Positions 1 to 8,003 of a stretch of DNA of 64,000 nucleotides are shown in pieces. The stretch is from Psychrobacter aquimaris (lineage in GTDB: Bacteria > Pseudomonadota > Gammaproteobacteria > Pseudomonadales > Moraxellaceae). The translations under genes were made by a program, and so were the position numbers. The number at the start of each line of letters is the position of its first letter. The stretch's first letter is position 1. The stretch is from assembly GCF_016107525.1 (NCBI RefSeq), contig NZ_JABASR010000003.1:1-64000 (forward strand). The letters are read 5' to 3'. The notes under the pieces were generated by a model. That model was given only the letters and a program-made list of their open reading frames with translations, did not search any database and was not told where the DNA came from.

Positions 1-197
1 CTGAATATATGTTCCCAGTCAGCTAAGCGCTGCTGAATATCGTTTGTTAAAAAAGCGACTTGTTGGTCTATTCTCATTTGTGAAGGTTGCACGCTCAGTC
101 TTGTGGTATCTAAGCTGATTTGAATGTGACAACCCATGGCAAACAGTTTAATCGTTGCCAGTTGCGGTGTTGTTTGATTGGACGTATTTGTGTGCAT
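1..197 (-). CDS. apbE: FAD:protein FMN transferase (ApbE), N-terminal part
   Basis: The first 65 codons of a gene that runs off the left edge. The peptide contains FAMGCHIQISLDT followed by an amphipathic stretch ending QQRLADWEHIF, which matches the start of ApbE proteins (usual form MGT-x-x-x-I...). ApbE attaches FMN covalently to a threonine of periplasmic or membrane flavoproteins using FAD and Mg. The start has a strong Shine-Dalgarno (AAGGGAGGG) just upstream. It is the last visible gene of the minus-strand run with the PepSY protein and cytochrome b561, which fits an extracytoplasmic electron-transfer role. The catalytic C-terminal part is outside the window, so the call rests on the N-terminus and context. 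Confidence 0.75.
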   Translation of the reverse strand, partial: MHTNTSNQTTPQLATIKLFAMGCHIQISLDTTRLSVQPSQMRIDQQVAFLTNDIQQRLADWEHIF

Positions 198-252
198 TCA
201 AAGCCCTCCCTTGACTAAACATTCAAACTAAATAATCTGTGGTTTTTCTTAT

Positions 253-567
253 TTATTGAGAAGAACGCGTACGAGCGACAACCCTTATTACCTCAACAGG
301 TGCGACTGCATTGACCTGTCGCAATTGATTGATATCAGCGATGGGCGTTGGCGTGACAGCACTTTCATCAGACTCAGCAACAGCAGTGCTTATAATGGCC
401 GTGCTCACAGGGGCAGTTTGTTTTTCTTGATTGAGTAGTACCAACCATCCTGCCATAGTACCTACAATCGAGACCATCATAATGCTGCTTTTAAGAGCGG
501 CAAAAGGATCTGCTTTTTTAGCCGTTTTTTTGACGGCTGGTGTCGAATGTGATTTGGTATTAGTCAT
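253..567 (-). CDS. small single-pass membrane protein, unknown
   Basis: A 104-residue protein with a basic N-terminus (about residues 1-25, rich in Lys/Thr), one hydrophobic segment (about 28-46, SIMMVSIVGTMAGWLVLL) and a Ser/Thr/Ala/Val-rich periplasmic tail. I do not recognise the family. The start at 567 is preferred because it overlaps the end of the PepSY gene by 8 bases and is preceded by GAGGAGGAGGAAT, a strong ribosome-binding site formed by the glutamate codons of the upstream gene's tail. Translational coupling to the PepSY gene is therefore likely. Its place between PepSY and apbE suggests a scaffold or anchoring role in that redox module, but this is inference. Confidence 0.6.
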   Translation of the reverse strand: MTNTKSHSTPAVKKTAKKADPFAALKSSIMMVSIVGTMAGWLVLLNQEKQTAPVSTAIISTAVAESDESAVTPTPIADINQLRQVNAVAPVEVIRVVARTRSSQ

Positions 568-1165
568 CGTATTCCTCCTCCTCATGTTGCTGATAGCTCA
601 TGGCGATTAGGCGATCATTCTCTTTATAGTATTTTTTATCGTGTGCTTTGCGGTGTTTATCCTCTTTATGGTCGTCATCATCGTGATGCTTATCTTCATA
701 ACCATCGTCCTCATAATCGTCATCGTCAAATCTCTCAGCACGATAGTCATTGGTCGCAACCGGATTCAGTACAGTGCCGACACTGGCATCAATATAAGTA
801 GCGCCGCTGTCTAATAGCACCTCATAAGCGACGGTACCGTTATAATTGACGAGCTCGGGTGACCCCTGCAATACTGAATTGGGCGCGTCTTGCTGCGCAA
901 GCGCAGTTGCTTGCGTGGCTGTGAGTGCCGCAAGAGGTGATGGATTGGCAGATGGGGGTTGCGTGAGAGGGTTTGCCACGGCTTTAAAGGACGATAAATC
1001 AGAGGATACAGAGGTAATGTCAGTATTTTGACTCATGACATCCGCAGCTGATAGTGCGTCATCAGCACTGGGCGATTGGACAGATAAGGCAATAACGCCA
1101 CCAAAAAACACTAATGAGGTGGCACCAACAGTCAATAATAAGGGTTTTAATAGAGGTAGGCTCAT
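560..1165 (-). CDS. PepSY-domain protein with acidic/His-rich C-terminus
   Basis: A 201-residue protein with a membrane anchor or signal segment (about residues 8-29), a low-complexity Ser/Ala/Pro linker, a PepSY-like domain (about 82-135, including GSPELVNYNGTVAYEVLL and the conserved 'GTVL' turn) and an unusual tail (about 147-201) packed with Asp, Glu, His and Lys. PepSY domains act outside the cytoplasm in protease inhibition or redox complexes. The tail looks able to bind divalent metal ions; that is inference. The start at 1165 has GGAG about 10 bases upstream. A promoter with a response-regulator box lies just upstream at 1203-1235, so this gene, the small membrane gene and apbE may form a regulated operon. 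Confidence 0.65.
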   Translation of the reverse strand: MSLPLLKPLLLTVGATSLVFFGGVIALSVQSPSADDALSAADVMSQNTDITSVSSDLSSFKAVANPLTQPPSANPSPLAALTATQATALAQQDAPNSVLQGSPELVNYNGTVAYEVLLDSGATYIDASVGTVLNPVATNDYRAERFDDDDYEDDGYEDKHHDDDDHKEDKHRKAHDKKYYKENDRLIAMSYQQHEEEEYDD

Positions 1166-1202
1166 AGGATGTACTCCGTCTATATTATTAGGGAATACAA
1201 CT

Positions 1203-1235
1203 AGCATACGGGGTAAATATTAACTCAACCTTAAG
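1203..1235 (-). promoter_or_regulatory. PmrA/QseB-like box and -10 for the PepSY gene
   Basis: Read on the minus strand: CTTAAG (1235-1230), 5-bp spacer, GTTAAT (1224-1219), 10 bp, then TATGCT (1208-1203) as a -10. The first 17 bases, CTTAAGGTTGAGTTAAT, resemble the known enterobacterial PmrA/QseB operator (two TTAA half sites with a 5-bp spacer). The PepSY ATG is about 38 bases downstream of the -10. The box lies between the histidine kinase stop and the PepSY gene. Confidence 0.6.
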
Positions 1236-1263
1236 CCCACGCCGATTAATTTTTATCGTTTTA

Positions 1264-2727
1264 TCAGGTGCTTGATATCGCTTTTTTATGTCTTATCGTG
1301 ACGATAAAGCCAGTTTCTGGTTGAGAGCGGTTAGCAAACTCTAACGTCAGACCGTGCAGCTCTGCTATTCGATTGGCAATGGATAGCCCAAGACCGCTAC
1401 CTAATTGGCTTTGACCTGCTGGGCGATAAAAGCGCTCGCTTAACCGCGTCAGTTGTTCTGGCTCGACGCCACTGCCATTATCGACCACTCTAATAGCATT
1501 GGTGTCGAGCTGAAGTTCAATCGAAGCGCCCTCGGGACAATAGCGAATGGCATTGTCCAACAGGTTGCGGATGAGCAGTTTGAATAAAATTGGATTGATA
1601 AGGATGGGTAGAATATCAGCAGGATTGTCACAGTTCACAGTGCGTTTTAATTGAATGCGCTTTTCACGAGCCAGCCGATTGACATCACTAAGTACAATAT
1701 CCGTGAGCATTAGCCATTCCGGACTTTCTAATTGCTCAGGAGGTAATTGTTGTTGCGGTTCTATTTTGGCTAAAATCAACAGTTGCTCGACCAAATGAGT
1801 AGCCCGCTCAATGCCATTGCTGATGTTTTGGGTATGATAAAACAGCTGATTATCGTCTTCTACGCCAGATAACTGCAATATCTGCTGCTGTAACAAATCA
1901 GCTTGTAGCTTTAACGCCGCAAGCGGGCTTCTTAGCTCATGTGAGGCATCGGCCGTAAAGCGTTGCTCACGTGCTAGGGTATCCGCGACTTTTACAAACA
2001 AGACATTTAAGGCGCTCACTAACGGTTGGATCTCTTTGGGCACGTCTGCTGTGATGGGGCTATCGTCTTGCGGTTGACGCTGTTCAAGCGCACCACTAAT
2101 CTGAGTTAACGGCATAAACCCCCGTCGAATCAACCAAACCACTAAACCCATAAAGGCAAATAGCCCAATCAACATCGGCAGCACTTGCACGGACATGGCA
2201 TCAACAATCATCTCTCGGCGAGATTTCAGGTTCTGTCCGACGGCAATGACCCGACCTTCGTGGTCATGGTCATCGTGCACATAAAATAAACGCCAGCGCT
2301 TACTAAAAGGGTTGAGGCGCTGATAGGCAGAATCATGCTCTTCTAAAAATCCATACTGATCTGGCAAAAAAGCAAATGATTGACCATTTTCATCAGCCAT
2401 TAATAGGCGTCCTTTTTTATCCCAGATGGCAAAGCCCATATAGTCATCTTCAGCCTCACCAAGATCACCTGATAGCTGCTTACTTTTTAAATTATAGATT
2501 TTGGGTTTATGCTTTTTTTTACTGTCCTCTTGTCCATGATTGTCTTTATCATCATCTTCTTTGGGGGCGACCCCTATTAAGTAACGGGCAACTTGAGTGA
2601 TTTGGGTGTCATTCATCTCATTGATTTCATGCCAAAGCTTCCACGCAATAAAGCTCGAGGTGAGTACCCATAGCAGAGGTAGACCAATCAGTAGCGATGT
2701 TAATAGCCGTTGCTGAATACTTTTCAT
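1264..2727 (-). CDS. QseC-like sensor histidine kinase
   Basis: A 487-residue membrane sensor kinase partnering the response regulator just upstream. Two membrane segments (about residues 8-32 and 183-203) enclose a periplasmic sensor. The H-box has His263 in TADASHELRSPL, followed by the N-box (NLLDNAIRYCPEG), DNGSGV, the F-box (ERFYRP) and GSGLGLSIANR. The sensor is odd: residues 56-75 are mostly Asp, Lys, Glu and His, and 151-157 read HDDHDHE, suggesting recognition of metal ions or cationic ligands. The start at 2727 is chosen because the next Met upstream would give a hydrophobic tail unlike the family and because GTGAG precedes it. The stop is about 100 bp from the PepSY gene, with a separate promoter between. 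Confidence 0.9.
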   Translation of the reverse strand: MKSIQQRLLTSLLIGLPLLWVLTSSFIAWKLWHEINEMNDTQITQVARYLIGVAPKEDDDKDNHGQEDSKKKHKPKIYNLKSKQLSGDLGEAEDDYMGFAIWDKKGRLLMADENGQSFAFLPDQYGFLEEHDSAYQRLNPFSKRWRLFYVHDDHDHEGRVIAVGQNLKSRREMIVDAMSVQVLPMLIGLFAFMGLVVWLIRRGFMPLTQISGALEQRQPQDDSPITADVPKEIQPLVSALNVLFVKVADTLAREQRFTADASHELRSPLAALKLQADLLQQQILQLSGVEDDNQLFYHTQNISNGIERATHLVEQLLILAKIEPQQQLPPEQLESPEWLMLTDIVLSDVNRLAREKRIQLKRTVNCDNPADILPILINPILFKLLIRNLLDNAIRYCPEGASIELQLDTNAIRVVDNGSGVEPEQLTRLSERFYRPAGQSQLGSGLGLSIANRIAELHGLTLEFANRSQPETGFIVTIRHKKAISST

Positions 2728-2791
2728 AGGCTCACATAATAGCAGACAAAGTGGGAACGCCAAAAACAGGCAGGTGAATGCCTAACGGTGG

Positions 2792-3466
2792 TTAATGGTG
2801 GTTATGGGCTGGATTGAGATAGTAGCCAATACCACGTTTGGTCAAGACGAAATCATTACCCAGTTTTTTGCGTAAATGATGAATGTGCACTTCAATGGCA
2901 TTACTTTCGATATCTTGTTGCCACCCATATAGCTTATCTTCTAAGCTTGCGCGGCTGTGAATTTGCTTAGGGTGAGTCAGCATTTGCTCTAAGATTGCCA
3001 CTTCCTTGATGGTTAATTCTACAATTTTTCCTTTATAAGAGACTTGCTGATTATGAGGCTGATAGGCCACTTCGCCATAACGGACTTCAGGTTGACTCCG
3101 ACCTTGGCTGCGTCTCATCAATGCTTGTAAACGGGCAATCACCTCATCTAATGCAAACGGCTTCACCAAATAGTCATCAGCGCCTGCATTGAGTCCTGCC
3201 ACACGATTGGCAATCGCATCGCGAGCGGTGATAATCAATACAGGCGTATCTATGTGTTTTTCCCGCCAGTTTTTTAGGACGGTCATGCCGTCCCCTTTTG
3301 GCAAGGTCAAATCCAGCAATACCGCATCAAACATGCCATCTTGCAGCGCAATCTCACCTTGCTTGGCATCACTAAACCAATCCACCATCATGCCATGACT
3401 TTTTAAGCCAAGGACAATACCATCAGCGATGGTGCTGTCGTCTTCTATCAATAATATGCGTGCCAT
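2792..3466 (-). CDS. QseB-like OmpR-family response regulator
   Basis: A 224-residue DNA-binding regulator. The receiver domain (about residues 1-118) has the acidic pair D9/D10, phospho-acceptor D52 in LLDLTLPKGDG, and K101-type lysine in DDYLVKPF. The C-terminal winged helix (about 125-220) ends with the usual HHLRKKLG...TKRGIGYYL signature. It is followed by its kinase after 64 bp and preceded by cytochrome b561 after 19 bp, so the three are probably cotranscribed. It most likely binds the two TTAA-type boxes at 1203-1235 and 4206-4240; that link is inferred from motif similarity and position. Confidence 0.92.
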   Translation of the reverse strand: MARILLIEDDSTIADGIVLGLKSHGMMVDWFSDAKQGEIALQDGMFDAVLLDLTLPKGDGMTVLKNWREKHIDTPVLIITARDAIANRVAGLNAGADDYLVKPFALDEVIARLQALMRRSQGRSQPEVRYGEVAYQPHNQQVSYKGKIVELTIKEVAILEQMLTHPKQIHSRASLEDKLYGWQQDIESNAIEVHIHHLRKKLGNDFVLTKRGIGYYLNPAHNHH

Positions 3467-3485
3467 ATGTGCTCCATCGCTTGAC

Positions 3486-4094
3486 TTATTTCATAGTAGT
3501 CGGCTTGTCTGTCACCGTTTTTTTGCCCGTTATCATTGATTTGATGAGGTTTTGGCGTTGCCAGTAACTCATGGCAATCGCTGCGATGATATGTAGAGGA
3601 ACCAGCAGATATAAGCTGTTTGCTAATAACTCATGAATCTCTTCAAGCACCTCTTTATCACCAAACAGCCCTGATTCCATCAGATAACCGGTTAGTCCTA
3701 ACCCTATAATCACGGCCCATAACGATAACATCATCAGGGCTGCCAAGGGGTTATGACCAAGATGCTGCTCATCAACGCGTCGAACACTTAAATCTGATAC
3801 ATGATGTTTGAGTCGTGTTGGTGTAGGAAAGAAACTAGTAAAGCGTGCATAGCGCGTTCCAACCAGACCCCAAAGTAAACGTACGACGACCAGTCCCAAA
3901 ACGGTATAGCCTACATACTCATGCCACTCACCACCATCTTCGGTAAAGAATAGATTGGCAATAATACCAGCTGCGACTGTCCAGTGGGTAACTCTTACTA
4001 ATATGTCCCAAACTTTTACTTGCCTCGCTTTAGGCGTATTCGATAAAGGCGCGGAAGAGTCGTCGTCCCAATTCATGGTGTCTTTTTGGCTCAT
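3486..4094 (-). CDS. cytochrome b561-type integral membrane protein
   Basis: A 202-residue protein with four predicted membrane helices typical of the Ni-Fe hydrogenase-type or bacterial b561 cytochromes. It shows VWDILVRVTHWTVAAG (haem-ligand His in helix 1), WHEYVGY in the second, HNPLAALMML in the third, and HELLANSLYLLVPLHIIAA in the fourth with two further histidines. It would move electrons from quinol to a periplasmic acceptor. The start at 4094 has AAGAGAG about 9 bases upstream; longer starts at 4133 and 4115 lack one. It heads the run cytochrome b561 - response regulator - kinase. With PepSY and ApbE nearby, it may feed a flavin or iron reducing complex. Confidence 0.85.
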   Translation of the reverse strand: MSQKDTMNWDDDSSAPLSNTPKARQVKVWDILVRVTHWTVAAGIIANLFFTEDGGEWHEYVGYTVLGLVVVRLLWGLVGTRYARFTSFFPTPTRLKHHVSDLSVRRVDEQHLGHNPLAALMMLSLWAVIIGLGLTGYLMESGLFGDKEVLEEIHELLANSLYLLVPLHIIAAIAMSYWQRQNLIKSMITGKKTVTDKPTTMK

Positions 4095-4205
4095 GGTTGT
4101 CACTCTCTTAATCATTTGTTTGTTTATTGACAATATCAGCTGCTAAACACTGAAAATCAGCAAGATATCGTAAGCAGACGAGATATCGCATCATCTGCCT
4201 CATCG

Positions 4206-4240
4206 CTATTACAACAAACAAATCTTAAGGTGAGCTTAGG
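4206..4240 (-). promoter_or_regulatory. PmrA/QseB-like box upstream of cytochrome b561
   Basis: On the minus strand: CCTAAG (4240-4235), 5-bp spacer, CTTAAG (4229-4224), 12 bp, TAATAG (4211-4206) as possible -10. Same layout as at 1203-1235. The distal half site overlaps the end of the repeat element at 4237-4410, so insertion may have altered it. The box can also be read in the plus direction as CTTAAG-N5-CTTAGG, which would point at the ferric-reductase gene. Confidence 0.45.
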
Positions 4241-4410
4241 GCGTGTACTCATTTAAAAAATGGCGATAAAAATGAGATAAATTGCCGTTAAACAAGGAAA
4301 ATGGCGCAGATAATACCGAGGTATTGCCCAGCAAGTTGACGATGTTTAGCAAAATTTAGCCATTTTTAGCCCATTTAGAGGACTATCGCTTGAATTGAGA
4401 ACACGCCCTA
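4237..4410. repeat. 174-bp MITE-like repeat, full copy 1
   Basis: Begins TAGGGCGTGTACTCATTT and ends AATTGAGAACACGCCCTA, giving terminal inverted repeats of about 16 bp. It has the same length as, and high identity to, the copy at 51945-52118. It contains no ORF of note. The ends on TA suggest a TA or YTAR target site, as used by IS630- or IS5-type elements; no such transposase gene is in the window. Confidence 0.8.
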
Positions 4411-4588
4411 GGACGTTAAAACAGGTAAATAATTGTGCAGCGGATCAGTTGCATACGTCGTGCCATAGACACCACTTAAGAATTATTTAAGAATCAGGCT
4501 GTATGATCAGCCATGCTTTTTCAATAAATGTATACTTAGTAAATCAAGCCTTCTTAACGTGAATAAAATAATTTTTAGGGAGATTCTT

Positions 4589-5848
4589 ATGGCTGTAAAG
4601 TCATGGCAAGTAATCAGTAGTATCGTACTGATCACATCAATCACTGTACTCATGCAAATTCCCTCTGAAACGTGGATAACGTCAGCAACAGTCAGCTTGA
4701 TTATGGGTGCATCGGCTTTAGCCTGCATGGCAAGCTCATGCATACTCGCTAGCCGTTGGCACGGTGTTGAACGGATCTTTGGCGGTCTGGACAGAGTTTA
4801 TGAAGCGCATAAGTGGATTGCTATATGGGCACTTGTCTTCGCTGTCTATCATTTTTTATTCAAAGCCAAGCTAGACTCTTGGGAGCTTGCACCAATTTTA
4901 GAATTATCCAAATATTGGACGCGGATGGTGCGTCAACTTAGCCTTGTCGCGCTAGGTCTGATTATACTACTGGCACTGAATCGGAAAATTCCCTATGGCA
5001 ACTGGCGTTGGTTGCATAAGTTCTCAGGTCCACTTTTTCTAATCGTTATACTACATTGGCTGAGCTTTGAGTCTCCCATCACACTGACTAGTCCAGCAGG
5101 TATTTGGTTAGCACTACTTTGTTCTGTCGGCGTGATTGCAGCACTGTACAAAATGGTGTTTTACCCCTTCATTGCCAAAGCTGGAGAATATAAGTTAGTC
5201 GCTATCTCCCATGGCAAAGCGGCGGTACACTTGGAATTTGAGCCAGTAGATAAAAGGTTTCCATTCAAAGCTGGGCAATTTGCCTTTATTTCTCTTAAAG
5301 AAGCAGGTTTACGCGAGCCGCATCCTTTTACCATAGCTAACGCACCTTCTGATAATGGACGCATCCATTTTGTGATCCGAGCATTGGGTGATTATACAAA
5401 AAAGCTAAATGAACAAGCCAAAGTGGGTATGTTGGCTGATATTTATGCGCCTCATGGTAATTTTAAACGTATAGCGAATGCAGAGCGTGAAATATGGATT
5501 GGTGCCGGAGTCGGCATTTCGCCCTTTATTTCTTGGCAAGAGGATAAAACCATTGGTCATTTTGAACGTGCCACTTTGGTATATTGCTTCGATCCTGCGC
5601 GTGTTTTCCCAAGTGTTGAGCGCATGCAGGAGATGACAGACCAGTCTGGCGTAGGTTTCGTAGCCAACCCAAGTGGCAGTAATGCCATGGCTGAAACCAT
5701 GCGCAAAATCGCCAGTGAGGTTGATCCAAAGCAGATTCAGATTAGTTTTTGCGGTCCAAAAGGGCTTTTAGACAGGGTGCGAGGATTAATGAAAGAAAAT
5801 GGCATTCCTGCCAAGAATATTCATTATGAGTTTTTTGATTTTCGCTAG
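4589..5848 (+). CDS. ferric reductase-like flavocytochrome
   Basis: A 419-residue membrane oxidoreductase. The N-terminal half is a ferric-reductase-type transmembrane domain with paired haem-ligand histidines (HKWIAIWALVFAVYHFLF and LHKFSGPLFLIVILHWLSF). The C-terminal half is a ferredoxin-NADP reductase module with the FAD site EPHPFTIANAP and nucleotide site GAGVGISPFISW, ending in CGPKGLLDRVRG and a terminal FDFR aromatic stretch. It should pass electrons from NAD(P)H via FAD and b-haems across the membrane. The start at 4589 has AGGGAG 8 bases upstream; a GTG 30 bases earlier lacks one. It is divergent from the cytochrome b561-QseBC operon, separated by a repeat element. Substrate (ferric chelate, quinone or another acceptor) is not settled. 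Confidence 0.85.
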   Translation: MAVKSWQVISSIVLITSITVLMQIPSETWITSATVSLIMGASALACMASSCILASRWHGVERIFGGLDRVYEAHKWIAIWALVFAVYHFLFKAKLDSWELAPILELSKYWTRMVRQLSLVALGLIILLALNRKIPYGNWRWLHKFSGPLFLIVILHWLSFESPITLTSPAGIWLALLCSVGVIAALYKMVFYPFIAKAGEYKLVAISHGKAAVHLEFEPVDKRFPFKAGQFAFISLKEAGLREPHPFTIANAPSDNGRIHFVIRALGDYTKKLNEQAKVGMLADIYAPHGNFKRIANAEREIWIGAGVGISPFISWQEDKTIGHFERATLVYCFDPARVFPSVERMQEMTDQSGVGFVANPSGSNAMAETMRKIASEVDPKQIQISFCGPKGLLDRVRGLMKENGIPAKNIHYEFFDFR

Positions 5849-5870
5849 GCGCTATAATAGCTTCTGTGTT

Positions 5871-5921
5871 TAGCATGACATGCCTTTTTCCTAAGTCACT
5901 AGAAAAAGGCATGTCATGCTA
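5871..5921. terminator. perfect 20-bp stem between convergent genes
   Basis: TAGCATGACATGCCTTTTTC (5871-5890) pairs perfectly with 5902-5921 around an 11-nt loop. It lies between the convergent ferric-reductase and YdcZ genes. There is no clean T-run after the stem, so termination is likely but atypical. Confidence 0.6.
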
Positions 5922-5944
5922 TTAAAAACAATCAATATATATGA

Positions 5945-6406
5945 CTAAGCTTCTTTGGGCTCAGACTTGCTACTCGCATAAATAAAATAAAGGGCAATTG
6001 CCAAACAAACCAAAGCACCCATGCGACTGACTGAAAGACTAATCGCCTCATTACCGAACCAACCAAAGTTATCAATCAACACACTCATACTCAACTGACC
6101 AAAAATAACCGCAACCGTGGCCACAGCCGTACCAATACGCTGGACTGCCACCACCATAATGACAATATAAGGAACACCGCATAAAGCACCAAGTAGCTGC
6201 CATTTAGGGACATCCAATAAAGTAACCGCATGCTTGGGTTCAAAAAAGAAAATCAGCAAGGCTGTGACCACTGCACCCACAGAAAAGGTTAAAAAAGCAC
6301 TTTTAAATACACCAACATTGCTACCAAGGCGACCATTTAAGGCTGCCTGTATGCTTAATGCCGCGCCGCCAATTATTGCCAATACAATCATTAAAATAAG
6401 CATCAT
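5945..6406 (-). CDS. YdcZ/DUF606-type small transporter, subunit 2
   Basis: A 153-residue hydrophobic protein with five predicted helices, starting MMLILMIVLAIIGGAALS and containing the family features QAALNGRLGSNVG and FGQLSMSVLIDNFGWFG. These DUF606 proteins belong to the drug/metabolite transporter superfamily and often occur as adjacent pairs that likely assemble as a heterodimer. It follows the second copy with a 5-bp gap, so the two are cotranscribed. Substrate unknown. The stop codon is close to the 20-bp stem at 5871-5921. Confidence 0.85.
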   Translation of the reverse strand: MMLILMIVLAIIGGAALSIQAALNGRLGSNVGVFKSAFLTFSVGAVVTALLIFFFEPKHAVTLLDVPKWQLLGALCGVPYIVIMVVAVQRIGTAVATVAVIFGQLSMSVLIDNFGWFGNEAISLSVSRMGALVCLAIALYFIYASSKSEPKEA

Positions 6407-6411
6407 TTATT

Positions 6412-6846
6412 TTACCCCTGTGCCATAAAGATAAGTGCAACAATAATGAAAAACAAAGCAATAATTCGTTTAACGTCTATTTTTCGCTCCATGGTTTCGA
6501 ACAAACCATAATGGTCTATGAGTACACTCTGAAATACTTGCCCAGCCAGTATTCCAATCATCGTCAACGCAATCCCAATGACAGGCGTCACAACGGTTAA
6601 TACCACCACATAAATAGGCCCCAAAATACCGCCAACCAGCAGTAAAGGCGGCTGTGAGAAAAATGAAGGACTGTCTCGCGGACTAAAAAACAACATCAAA
6701 AAAAACGTCAGAGCAGCACCAACACCAAAAATACTCAATGTCGCCCACAGCTCCCCCACTTCACTTCCCAAAGGCCCCAGCAGCCCTGCCTCAACGGACA
6801 ACCCCATGCCGCCTAAAACAACAATGAGTATTAATAAAATTTGCAT
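6412..6846 (-). CDS. YdcZ/DUF606-type small transporter, subunit 1
   Basis: A 144-residue five-helix protein of the same family as its downstream neighbour, with GLLGPLGSEVGELWATL and LAGQVFQSVLIDHYGLF equivalent to the partner's motifs. The start at 6846 has AAGGA about 9 bases upstream; the Met 21 bases earlier does not look better placed. The divergent LysR gene at 6945 is the likely regulator. The pair would act as one exporter or importer in the inner membrane. Confidence 0.85.
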   Translation of the reverse strand: MQILLILIVVLGGMGLSVEAGLLGPLGSEVGELWATLSIFGVGAALTFFLMLFFSPRDSPSFFSQPPLLLVGGILGPIYVVVLTVVTPVIGIALTMIGILAGQVFQSVLIDHYGLFETMERKIDVKRIIALFFIIVALIFMAQG

Positions 6847-6944
6847 GAAAAAATCCTTAATGAGCAATGTGGCGTAGTGTACCGCAGCCTATACCCATTA
6901 AAAAACGCTATAATATGGAAATGACCTTTGCATAAGTTGCACAA

Positions 6945-7880
6945 ATGAATACTTTAGATACCATCAATATAAAAACCTTACTGTTTTTTATAGATGTTTT
7001 TCATGCTCAGAGCTTTTCGGTAGTGGCTCGAAAAGAAGGCGTCTCAGCGTCTAAAGTGTCACGCATCATCAAGCAGTTAGAAGACTCACTGGGGCAGCAG
7101 CTTTTTTATCGTAATACACGTGCCGTCATTCCGACTGAAGCGGGACGCGTGTTTATGCGCTATGCACACTCCATGACTGAGAGCATGAGTGCGGCACAGC
7201 AAGCGCTTCAAGACCGGACATTAGAGCCGGGTGGTTTATTAAGAATCAACGCGCCAGTATTTTTCGGCCAACGCCATATCGCACCTTGGCTGCCACAACT
7301 TAGTGCTCTGTATCCTAAATTACAGATAGATTTGACTTTAACAGATGACTTTATTGATCCTCATCATTATGCAACCGACGTTATTTTTAGAATTGGCACC
7401 TTAAATGACTCCGCCTTTCATGCGCGTATTTTTGGCGAGCAAACCTATCATCTTGCCGCCTCTCCGGCGTATATAAGCACACACGGCAAACTACAAGCGC
7501 CAGCAGATCTGACGCAGCATAAATGCCTAGTATATAAAGGCTCAACAGGACCCAATCGTTGGCTTTTTAAGACAGGAAATGAAGAGTGGACGCCATTCTT
7601 AGCGCCCGCTTTGTTGATGTCTAATAATGCAGAATCTTTATTGGTATCTGCACTCAAAGGTATGGGAATCGTACTTTTTCCAGATTGGCTTATCGGTGAG
7701 TATTTAAAGAGCGGCGAGCTAATCAAGCTATTACCTGATTATGATGCCGCCGTTAAGACCACACCTCAGCATGTCGCGGCTATTTATCCTCATACCCGTC
7801 ATGTTTCTCTAAATGTAAGAACGTTGATTGATTATTTTGCTGAGATTTATGGCACGCCTCTTCGTTGGCAGCTCAGTTAA
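6945..7880 (+). CDS. LysR-family transcriptional regulator
   Basis: A 311-residue regulator with an N-terminal winged HTH (about residues 9-68: SFSVVARKEGVSASKVSRII...LGQQLFYRNTRAVIPTEAG) and a substrate-binding domain (about 95-300) of the type II periplasmic-binding fold (PWLPQLSALYPKLQIDL). It is transcribed divergently from the YdcZ pair with about 98 bp between, the usual arrangement for a LysR regulator and its target. Effector unknown. Confidence 0.9.
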   Translation: MNTLDTINIKTLLFFIDVFHAQSFSVVARKEGVSASKVSRIIKQLEDSLGQQLFYRNTRAVIPTEAGRVFMRYAHSMTESMSAAQQALQDRTLEPGGLLRINAPVFFGQRHIAPWLPQLSALYPKLQIDLTLTDDFIDPHHYATDVIFRIGTLNDSAFHARIFGEQTYHLAASPAYISTHGKLQAPADLTQHKCLVYKGSTGPNRWLFKTGNEEWTPFLAPALLMSNNAESLLVSALKGMGIVLFPDWLIGEYLKSGELIKLLPDYDAAVKTTPQHVAAIYPHTRHVSLNVRTLIDYFAEIYGTPLRWQLS

Positions 7881-8003
7881 AGAGCGGTAATTGAAAGCAA
7901 TAAACACTGTAGTGGCATAATTAAATAGTTAGCAGATGTCATTGTTTAAAAATTCGATTATAGTAGATATCAAATCATACATTTAAAAATTGAGGATAAA
8001 ACC

